Of a stretch of DNA of 64,000 nucleotides, positions 57,584 through 64,000 are shown piece after piece. Positions within the stretch are counted from its first letter, which is position 1, and every line of letters begins with the position of its first letter. A program made the translations under genes and the position numbers. The notes beneath the pieces are model-generated. The model ran no database searches. It worked only from the letters and a program-made list of their open reading frames with translations, and was not told where the DNA came from. The DNA comes from Xanthobacter dioxanivorans (GTDB lineage: Bacteria; Pseudomonadota; Alphaproteobacteria; Rhizobiales; Xanthobacteraceae): NCBI RefSeq assembly GCF_016807805.1, contig NZ_CP063362.1, forward strand, positions 4,072,501-4,136,500, written 5' to 3'.

Positions 57584-58317
57584 TCAGTCGAGGAGGCTGC
57601 GGACAAAGCGCCCGTGCTGCATCGAATAGAAGGGAACCGGCAGGCGCGGGCCGAAACCGGCGTCGATGCGGCCGGCGACTTCCTCCAGCACCACGCGGGT
57701 GACGGTCGGAAGGTCCTCCTTCTCCGTCTCCGCAAAGGTGAGCCAGCGCAGCTCGATCAGCTCGGACTCTGCCCCACCAGGCCGGGGACTTCATCGCATA
57801 CCGCCCCCGCATCGGCGGCGAAGAAGCGGGTGTCGAACCGCCTGGGCCGTCGCGGCGGGGTGATGGCGCGCGCCACGTAGGTGAGCGCGCCCAGGTCGGG
57901 AAACACGCCGCGCTCCTCGAAGACGCTCCAGTCGGTGGAAGGCGCTTCCGGGGCGCCGAGCTCCCTGGTGCCGATGAGCAGGCCGGTTTCCTCATACATC
58001 TCGCGGATCGAGGCGGCGGCGAGGCCGCGGGCGCGGGTCAGGGTGGGACGCTGCACGCGCGTCATCAGCCGGCGCTCGCTGTCCGGGTCGAGCACGCCAT
58101 AGACGGGCATGGCCCTGTCGGCCTTCTCGAGCCGTCCGCCGGGAAAGACGAACACGCCGGGCATGAATTTCAGCTTGGGATGGCGTCGGCCCATGAGAAC
58201 GCGGGGGCTCTTGCCCTTGCGGTCGATGAGGATCAGCGTCGCGGCGTCGTTGGGCCGGACATTGGGCCAGTCCTGCCGGCGCTCGGCATTGGTGAGGCGT
58301 GTGGCGAAGTCGGTCAT
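57584..58317 (-). pseudogene. NUDIX hydrolase, frameshifted near the C-terminus
   Basis: The first 182 codons read as a NUDIX protein of the NUDT7/CoA-pyrophosphatase-like type with FVFPGGRLEKAD and the box end AAASIREMYEETGLLIG. At GLVGQS the frame breaks: adding one G to the run of four (plus-strand C 57772-57775) gives GLVGAESELIELRWLTFAET and on through DLPTVTRVVLEEVAGRI to PVPFYSMQHGRFVRSLLD, stop at 57584. The restored protein has 244 residues, and this C-terminal end is conserved in relatives. Decay or a consensus error; in the frame as given it stops early at 57757. Confidence 0.85.
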
Positions 58318-58321
58318 GATC

Positions 58322-58834
58322 TCAGCGGATGGGTCGGACGGCGCGGACGACGGGCTTCACTCCGTCGGGCGGAGCCTCCCGCTCCTCGCTTGCGGGATCG
58401 AAGCCGTGCATGCGCAGGGCCCATTGCAGGTTTACCAGCATGCCCTTCAGGGGCGGCAGGAGCGCGAGGCACAGCCCGAGCGTCAGCGGCAGCCACAGCG
58501 ACAGGTGCACCCAGAGCTCGGGACGGAAGAGCTCCTCCACCAGCACCATCAGCGGGACCACGATATGCCCGACCACGAAGATGACGGCATAGGGCGGGGC
58601 ATCGTCGGCCCTCTGGTGGTAGAGCTCCTCGGCGCATTTCGGGCAGTAGGGCGCCACCTTGATATAGCTGGAAAAAAGGCTGCCCTGGCCGCAGGCGGGG
58701 CATAGGCAGCGGGCGCCGCGCAGGAGCGCGGCCGGTAGCGGCCGGGATTGAGCGGGAGGCTCCACCGACGCGTCGAGGCGCGCCGCCTCCGCCGCCTCGG
58801 CGGCGGAGGCGGGCAGGCTCTTGGTCACCGTCAT
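58322..58834 (-). CDS. DUF983 membrane protein
   Basis: 170 residues from ATG 58834; a GTG at 58855, seven bases after the rnr stop, would add seven residues. LPAALLRGARCLCPACGQGS contains the first CxxC, and YCPKCAEELYHQRADDAPPY the second, a zinc-ribbon pair typical of DUF983. Two membrane helices follow (VIFVVGHIVVPLMVLVEELF and WLPLTLGLCLALLPPLKGML). Function unknown. It overlaps nothing but lies four bases from the NUDIX start, in the usual rnr-DUF983-NUDIX order. Confidence 0.9.
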   Translation of the reverse strand: MTVTKSLPASAAEAAEAARLDASVEPPAQSRPLPAALLRGARCLCPACGQGSLFSSYIKVAPYCPKCAEELYHQRADDAPPYAVIFVVGHIVVPLMVLVEELFRPELWVHLSLWLPLTLGLCLALLPPLKGMLVNLQWALRMHGFDPASEEREAPPDGVKPVVRAVRPIR

Positions 58835-58862
58835 GCTCGTCGGTGTCGTCACGCTCGATCTC

Positions 58863-61334
58863 TCATGGACGCGATCGCCCTTTTCCCGGCCGGCCCTTGC
58901 CGGTGGTCCTCCCGCCTGCTCCGGCGGGCGGGCCCCCATTTCCCCTCCCGGTCTGCACCGGATACGGCTTCGCGCCGCCGCGCCGACCAGATCCCGAACG
59001 TCCGCGAGGTCCCTTTACATAGGAGCCTTCGGTGAGAAGCTCAAACCGGAGCGCACCCGCCACCGGCGCGGCCTCCACCAGCTTGACCTCCACCCGGTCG
59101 CCGATGCGGTGCATTTCGCCTGTCCGCTCGCCTACCAGCCCCTGACGGGTTTCGTCGAAGCGGTAATAGTCCTGGCCCAGGGTCGAGGCAGGAATGAAGC
59201 CGTCCGCCCCGGTCTCGTCGAGCGCGACGAAGAGTCCCGCCTTGGTGGCCCCGGTCACCCGACCCTTGAAGACCGCGCCGATCTGGTCGGCCAGATGGTG
59301 GGCGATGAGGCGGTCCACCGTCTCCCGCTCCGCCGCCATGGCGCGGCGCTCGGTCACGGAGATGGCGGCCGCCACCTCGCCGAGGCTCGCCGGGGTGGCG
59401 TCGTCCGGCAGGCCGTCCGTGCCGAAGTCCATGGCGCGCACGAGGCCGCGATGCACCACGAGATCGGCGTAGCGGCGGATCGGCGAGGTGAAATGGGCGT
59501 AGCGGCGCAGGTTCAGGCCGAAATGGCCATAATTCTCGGCGGAATACTCCGCCTGCGACTGGCTGCGCAGGATCACCTGGTTGACCAGCGGCGCGGTGTC
59601 CGTATCGCGCACCTGCTCCAGGATGCGGTTGAAGTGGGAGGGGCGCACCGCGTCGATCTTCGGCAAGGCGATGTCGAGGGTCTTCAGGAAATCCCGCAGG
59701 TTGGAGATCTTTTCCAGCGAGGGGCCGTCATGGACGCGGTAGATGAGGGGGGTCTTCCTCTCCTCCAGCGTCTCCGCCGCGGCCACGTTGGCGAGGATCA
59801 TGAACTCCTCGATGAGGCGGTGCGCGTCGAGCCGGTCGGGCACCACCACCTTGTCCACCGTGCCGTCTTCCTTCAGCAGGATCTTGCGCTCGGGCAGGTC
59901 GAGGTCGAGGGGCTGGCGGTTGTCCCGTGCCTTCTTGACGCAGGCGTAGGCGGCATAAAGCGGCTTCAGCACACCCTCGACCAGCGGGTCGGTCACATGG
60001 TCGGTGCGGCCCTCGATGGCATCCTGCGCCTGGGCATAGGCCAGCTTGCCCGCCGAGCGCATGAAGATGCGGTGAAAGGTGTGCCCGCGCTTGCGGCCGT
60101 CCTGGCCGATCACCATGCGCACGGCCAGCGCCGGCCTGTCCTCCTTCGGGCGCAGCGAGCACAGATCGTTGGAGATGCGCTCGGGCAGCATGGGCACCAC
60201 CCGGTCCGGGAAATAGACCGAATTGCCGCGGACCAGCGCCTCCCGGTCCAGCGCCGAGCCCGGCCGCACATAGGCCGACACGTCGGCGATGGCCACGGTG
60301 ACGACGAAGCCGCCGTCGTTGTCGGGATTGTCGTCCGGCACGGCGTGGACCGCGTCGTCATGGTCCTTGGCGTCCGGCGGGTCGATGGTGACGAGGGGAA
60401 GGTCCCGCCAGTCCTCGCGGCCGCGCACCGTCGCCTTCCTCGCCGCCTCGGCGTCCTTCAGCACCGAATCGGGGAAGACGTGGGGGATGGCGTGGGCGTG
60501 GATGGCGATGAGACTCACCGCCTTCTCGCTCTTCATCGAGCCGAGGCGCTCCTTAACCCGTGCCGTGGGCAGGCCGAACACGCGCTGGCGCGTGAGCTCG
60601 ACGGTGACGAGGTCGCCGTCCTCCGCCTCCTGCTCGGCGCCGGGCGGCACTTGCAGCTCGCGGCCGAGGGATTTCTTGTCGATGGGGATGATGCGCCCGC
60701 CCCCGTGGGGCGCCGCGCGGAAGATGCCGAGGGTCTGCCGGCGCGCCTTCTCCAGCACCTTGATGACGCGGCCCACATGGGGAACCGCGTGCTCGATGGA
60801 GCCTTCCACGATCCGCAGCAGCACCCGGTCGGACAGGCCCGGCGCGGGGCCGGCGGCCCGGCGCGGTCCGTTGCGGGGCACCTGGACGAGAATGGTGGGG
60901 GCCTCGCCGTGGGCCTCGCTGTCCCATTCCACCGGGACGGCGATCAGCTCGCCGTCCGCATCGCGCGAAACGATGTCCGCCAGCACCACGCCGGGCAGGG
61001 CGCCGGGCACGTGCAGGCGGCGGTGGCGTCGGTCCACGTTGCCTTCTTCGGACAGGTCGCGCAGCAGGCTCTTCAGCTCGAGCTTCTGCTCGGCATTGAG
61101 GCCGAAGGCGCGGGCGATCTCGCGCTTGCCCACCTCGCCACTCTGGGAGGCGATGAAGGCGAGTACCTGCTCCTTCGTCGGCATCGCGCCGGTGGCGTGC
61201 GGGGCGACGACGAGCGCCTCGCTGCGCGCGCGCTCCGCCGCGTCCCGGCGGGCGGCGCGCGTTTTACCGGCGCGGCCCTTCTCGGTGCGGGATTTCGGGG
61301 AACGCGTGGGCGGCGTGGTGGGGCGCTTCGGCAA
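58863..61334 (-). CDS. rnr: ribonuclease R
   Basis: 823-residue 3'-5' exoribonuclease of the RNase II family that degrades structured RNA. A basic N-terminal tail and winged-helix-like region are followed by the cold-shock-like domains (about 90-290). The RNB catalytic motif is TIDPPDAKDHDDAV (Asp318 to Asp327), and YAHFTSPIRRYADLVVHR is near residue 620. An S1 domain (GAVFKGRVTGATKAGLFVAL) and a glycine/arginine-rich tail end it. In many Rhizobiales it follows topA directly; here topA is at 4.4-7 kb. Confidence 0.97.
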   Translation of the reverse strand: MPKRPTTPPTRSPKSRTEKGRAGKTRAARRDAAERARSEALVVAPHATGAMPTKEQVLAFIASQSGEVGKREIARAFGLNAEQKLELKSLLRDLSEEGNVDRRHRRLHVPGALPGVVLADIVSRDADGELIAVPVEWDSEAHGEAPTILVQVPRNGPRRAAGPAPGLSDRVLLRIVEGSIEHAVPHVGRVIKVLEKARRQTLGIFRAAPHGGGRIIPIDKKSLGRELQVPPGAEQEAEDGDLVTVELTRQRVFGLPTARVKERLGSMKSEKAVSLIAIHAHAIPHVFPDSVLKDAEAARKATVRGREDWRDLPLVTIDPPDAKDHDDAVHAVPDDNPDNDGGFVVTVAIADVSAYVRPGSALDREALVRGNSVYFPDRVVPMLPERISNDLCSLRPKEDRPALAVRMVIGQDGRKRGHTFHRIFMRSAGKLAYAQAQDAIEGRTDHVTDPLVEGVLKPLYAAYACVKKARDNRQPLDLDLPERKILLKEDGTVDKVVVPDRLDAHRLIEEFMILANVAAAETLEERKTPLIYRVHDGPSLEKISNLRDFLKTLDIALPKIDAVRPSHFNRILEQVRDTDTAPLVNQVILRSQSQAEYSAENYGHFGLNLRRYAHFTSPIRRYADLVVHRGLVRAMDFGTDGLPDDATPASLGEVAAAISVTERRAMAAERETVDRLIAHHLADQIGAVFKGRVTGATKAGLFVALDETGADGFIPASTLGQDYYRFDETRQGLVGERTGEMHRIGDRVEVKLVEAAPVAGALRFELLTEGSYVKGPRGRSGSGRRGGAKPYPVQTGRGNGGPPAGAGGRTTGKGRPGKGRSRP

Positions 61335-61485
61335 TGGACCTGTCCGTTTGCCGGAACGCTACCCGGAACGCGCGCCGCGGGCTAGAGCGCGATCCGTCCG
61401 GATGCAGAACGCTGAGTTCCCGTTCGGACGGTGAGGCGCCCTCCATCTCATTGGAAAACGCCGCAAGGGCGCCGACCAAGCCCGC

Positions 61486-61737
61486 CTATCGGTTGCGCAT
61501 GCTGGTCTTGCGTACCCTGGTATTCTGGGGAATGCCGAGCACGCCCTTCACGCCGCCGATGATGCCGCCCGTGAAGCCGCCGACGGTGCCACCCACGACC
61601 GCGCCAACCGGACCCGCGGCCTTGTTTCCGACCGCTGCGCCCTGCTGCGCGCCGCGAACGACGCCCTGCGCATCGGCGCTGCCGGCCACACATGCGAGGG
61701 CGAGGCCGATGCTGCCGGCCAGGATGAGATGTCTCAT
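61486..61737 (-). CDS. small exported glycine-rich protein
   Basis: 83 residues. Sec signal MRHLILAGSIGLALACVAGS, cut near ADA/QGV, then a run of glycine-zipper-type repeats (GAVVGGTVGGFTGGIIGGVK) that could insert in or stick to membranes, and a basic end (TRVRKTSMRNR). Such short glycine-zipper proteins are common in the order and have no known role. It lies 151 bp from rnr on the same strand. Confidence 0.75.
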   Translation of the reverse strand: MRHLILAGSIGLALACVAGSADAQGVVRGAQQGAAVGNKAAGPVGAVVGGTVGGFTGGIIGGVKGVLGIPQNTRVRKTSMRNR

Positions 61738-61890
61738 GGTTGAACCTCCCTGTCTGGCGGTTCAACCCGGAGCCGGGTCGGTGGTTCCGGAACGGAACGG
61801 GGCGCGTCCACCGGATGATTCGTCCATCAGGCGAGACCCGGATCACGCTCCAGGGCCGATCGACCTTCAGTGTCCGCGTTTTCTTCGGCC

Positions 61891-61925
61891 GCCGTCATGG
61901 CCGGGACAAGCCCGGCCGTGACGGC
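61891..61925. repeat. palindromic repeat (GCCGTCATGGCCGGG stem)
   Basis: 15-bp inverted repeat with one G-T pair, loop ACAAG. It is the longer copy of the palindrome at 110-132. It lies between the small exported gene and the SH3 gene stop, where it may also act as a terminator. Confidence 0.7.
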
Positions 61926-61965
61926 GGTGCAGGAGGGCGCCGGTCGATCTGAATGTCGATCCGCT

Positions 61966-62895
61966 CTACCGCGCGACGGCGTTCTTGTAGACGAAGCCGC
62001 GCTTGTCGCCTGCCGACACCTCGCACCAGGATTTGCAGGAATATAGCGTCACCTTCGTTCCCTCGCCCAGCGTGCCGATCGCCGAGGCGGACCGACGCGG
62101 GCCGGATCGCAGCGTCACGGCCATGCGGATGCGGGCGGAACGGCTATCCGCCTCCTGTGCCGATGCGGGGCGTGGCGCCGGCAGGGGGACGGCGGTCGCT
62201 GGCGGATCGGTCTGCGGGACCGTGGTGTCGGCTTCGGCCACGACCGTTTCCTCGGGCGTGTCGGCCGCTTCGCCGGACAGGGGCTCGAGGAAGGCGGGGC
62301 GGGCGAAGTCCGCGGCGGTAGGGGCCGGATCGGCTGCCGGCGCGTCGGGGACGGCAGAGCCCGGTCCCGGGGCGGCAGAAGACGCCGGTGGCGCGAGGGC
62401 GGAGGCGGCCGCAGCGGCGCGCCGGGCAAGACTTTCGCTGTCCGCCTTTTCGCCGGCGGTCCTTTCCCTGGCGGGCTTTTCGTTGCTTGCCCTGAACGGC
62501 GTGACCACGGGTGCGATCGCGGCCTCGGTGCGGCGCGGGTCGGCGCGAACGGGGGCATGGACACCCGCACCCGGAGCCATGGCATGCAAAGCGAGGAGCC
62601 CGCCCGTGCCGAGAATGAGCACGGCGGTCGACACGGCGAGCACGCGCCAAAGAATGGTCCCGTCTCCCCGCCTTTTCCTGGCGCTGCGGGCGCGTGGCCG
62701 GGTGCCGATGCGGGGGCGCGCCATATAGCCGGGCTCAAGGTGGCCGGATCGCCGGCGAACCGGGTCGTTGTCCTGCAGCAGCTCCCTCACGGATGGCGGA
62801 TCATGTGGCGGATCATGGGCCACGCGATCCGCGGAACCGGCAACGTCGTCCCTGAAATCATCGGTGCGCCTAAGGGCGCGCTGGAGGCCAGCCAT
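61966..62895 (-). CDS. membrane-anchored SH3-domain protein
   Basis: 309 residues from ATG 62895, seven bases after GGGGAGG. A cytosolic N-terminus of about 80 residues contains HDPPHDPPSVRELL (from a 12-bp DNA duplication) and a basic stretch before one helix (81-105, ILWRVLAVSTAVLILGTGGL). A long Ala/Pro-rich linker leads to a bacterial SH3 domain (about 250-309, MAVTLRSGPRRSASAIGTLG and GFVYKNAVAR) with cysteines in YSCKSWCEV. It may bind wall peptides in the periplasm. No partner gene is adjacent. Confidence 0.82.
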   Translation of the reverse strand: MAGLQRALRRTDDFRDDVAGSADRVAHDPPHDPPSVRELLQDNDPVRRRSGHLEPGYMARPRIGTRPRARSARKRRGDGTILWRVLAVSTAVLILGTGGLLALHAMAPGAGVHAPVRADPRRTEAAIAPVVTPFRASNEKPARERTAGEKADSESLARRAAAAASALAPPASSAAPGPGSAVPDAPAADPAPTAADFARPAFLEPLSGEAADTPEETVVAEADTTVPQTDPPATAVPLPAPRPASAQEADSRSARIRMAVTLRSGPRRSASAIGTLGEGTKVTLYSCKSWCEVSAGDKRGFVYKNAVAR

Positions 62896-63200
62896 GCATT
62901 CACCTCCCCGCCAATCTACCACTCGAGAGTAGGTGTAGACTTTAAAGTTGCAAATCCATGAACCCCGGAGGCGTCACGGAGAAATTCGGATCGTTTCGCT
63001 CTTTCATTTGCCAGCAAAACAGCCATGAGGCGGCGGACAGTGAAGGTTGATTGCGGCCGATATTTGCCCGAATGGTAGGTAGCCGGCAGCGCGGCGGGGC
63101 AGGCGCGCGCCGGCCTCGCCCGCCGCCGGGCATCGACGACGATGCGAACGGCCACGTTCTCAGGCATGCTGGTGCGGTACCCTACGGGAGGAGGCGATCC
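62896..63200. other. non-coding gap between SH3 gene and membrane-protein gene
   Basis: A 305-bp divergent intergenic region. It has an AT-rich patch TAGACTTTAAAGTTGCAAAT near 62935-62955, possibly promoter material, and GGGAGGAGG just before ATG 63201. A 31-codon frame at 62958 has no ribosome site and is not called. Confidence 0.45.
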
Positions 63201-63685
63201 ATGTTCGACCCCACGACCCTGACCGGCATTCACACCTGGATCAGCCTGTTCGCCATCGCCGCGGGCATCCCGGCGCTGGCCGGGCTGATCCGCGGCGAAG
63301 CGCCCACTTTGTGGCAGGGACTCTTCCTGATCCTCGCCTTTCTCACCAGCGCAACGGGCTTTCTCTTTCCTTTCAATGGGATACTGCCGTCGCACGTGGT
63401 CGGCGCCGTCGCGCTTCTGGTGCTCGTCCCCGCCGCTTATGCCTGGATCGGCCCGCATCTGGCCGGGCGGTGGCATTCGATTTATGCCGGAACCGTGGTC
63501 GCCAGCCTCTATTTCCTCGTCTTCGTCGCGGTCGCCCAGGCCTTTGCCAAGATTCCCGCCCTGAAGGCGGCGGCGCCGACCCAGAGCGAGCCCCCTTCGC
63601 GGTGGCGCAGGGCGTGGTGCTGCTGGTCTTCGTGGTGCTGGGCGTGGTTGCGGTCCGTGGCCGCGCCGCCACCCGGCGCGCCTGA
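63201..63685 (+). pseudogene. five-helix membrane protein, frameshifted
   Basis: ATG 63201 follows GGGAGGAGG and opens MFDPTTLTGIHTWISLFAIA. Helices follow near residues 10-28, 38-57, 62-80 and 93-112, then PALKAAAPTQSEP. At a run of five C (63591-63595) the frame is lost; with one more C it continues PPFAVAQGVVLLVFVVLGVV and ends AVRGRAATRRA at 63685, giving 161 residues with a fifth helix. Without the correction the frame runs off the window. I recognise no family. Fourth candidate single-base indel in the window. Confidence 0.75.
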
Positions 63686-63692
63686 GCCGGCG

Positions 63693-64000
63693 TCAGCGTC
63701 CCGGCGCGTGCCACCACGTCTCCGGCAGGGTGCCGTAGAGGGCCGGACGGGCCGGTCGCTCGATCCGGGTCCAGCGCGCGAGCCACTGGCCGGGCGTGTG
63801 GAACAGGGGCACCGCGTAGGCGCCGGAAATGAGCAGGCGGTCGAGGACCCGCGCGGCGGCGACGTAGTCGTCCTCGTCCTCGGCGGCGAGAAGGGCGGCG
63901 ATGGCGGCGTCGATGGCGGGAGACTTCGCGCCCATATAGTTGCGCGTGCCCGGCGTGTCGGCAGCGGCGGCGCCGAAATAGAAGGCCTGCTCGTTGCCGG
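63693..64000 (-). CDS. peptide ABC transporter substrate-binding protein (SBP family 5), C-terminus only
   Basis: The gene runs past the window edge; only its last 102 residues are here. NEQAFYFGAAAADTPGTRNY and MGAKSPAIDAAIAALLAAED, then YAVPLFHTPGQWLARWTRIE, are the end of a family 5 binding protein of the YejA/microcin C type, which captures oligopeptides in the periplasm. It stops at 63693, eight bases from the end of the converging membrane-protein gene. The partner permease genes would lie outside the window. Confidence 0.85.
   Translation of the reverse strand, partial: GNEQAFYFGAAAADTPGTRNYMGAKSPAIDAAIAALLAAEDEDDYVAAARVLDRLLISGAYAVPLFHTPGQWLARWTRIERPARPALYGTLPETWWHAPGR

Noticed and set aside
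62958-63053. 31-codon frame MNPGGVTEKFGSF...
   Set aside because: No ribosome site, polar composition without features, and position in a divergent promoter region.

Overview
The window is GC-rich chromosomal DNA from an alphaproteobacterium. Its gene blocks point to Rhizobiales, probably the Xanthobacteraceae (Xanthobacter, Azorhizobium or Ancylobacter type); the genus is an inference. The markers are dusB-ntrB-ntrC, the ATP synthase inhibitor zeta subunit, DivK, EipB, a Porin_2 porin, purSQL with bolA and grxD, and pyrB overlapping a dihydroorotase-like gene. No prophage, CRISPR array, insertion sequence or rRNA was found. One tRNA (Ser-GCT) is present.

Layout. 0-4.4 kb: TRAP solute-binding protein, zinc metallopeptidase, 14-TM drug efflux protein. 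4.4-12 kb (minus): topA, dprA, plsY, a metal-site-less pyrC and pyrB. 12-16.2 kb: small exported protein, AEC carrier, ruvX, a frameshifted cinA-C and ispDF. 16.3-20 kb: dusB-ntrB-ntrC. 20-22.7 kb: coaD, two cyclophilins, the proteasome-like protease Anbu. 22.7-29.6 kb: FemAB-like protein, GDPD, RidA, EipB, acylphosphatase, GT39, GNAT, GST. 29.7-35.7 kb: TPR-glycosyltransferase, tRNA-Ser, two porins. 36.2-39.2 kb: a coupled three-gene envelope cluster (four-repeat OmpA protein, 35-residue membrane peptide, helix-hairpin-helix membrane protein). 39.3-43.8 kb: murI, mltB-like, amidotransferase, rpsD, zeta subunit. 44-52.3 kb: purC, purSQ, a lipoprotein, purL, bolA, grxD and, facing them, purB. 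52.4-61.3 kb: SBF transporter, dinB, DUF3572, divK, rpmG, MFS, NUDIX, DUF983, rnr. 61.5-64 kb: small exported protein, SH3 protein, a frameshifted membrane protein and a cut-off peptide-binding protein.

The window looks like a mosaic of conserved blocks. topA and rnr, neighbours in many Rhizobiales, lie 52 kb apart here on the same strand. ntrC is followed by coaD rather than ntrYX, and divK has no pleD beside it. Family repeats lie near some of the block edges.

Four genes (cinA-C, a NUDIX hydrolase, a five-helix membrane protein and a small I78-like protein) each read through perfectly if one base is added to or removed from a G/C run. They are either decaying genes or consensus errors; raw reads would decide.

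The most promising unexplained locus is the 36.2-39.2 kb cluster. The most informative single-gene anomaly is the dihydroorotase homologue without its metal-binding histidines.
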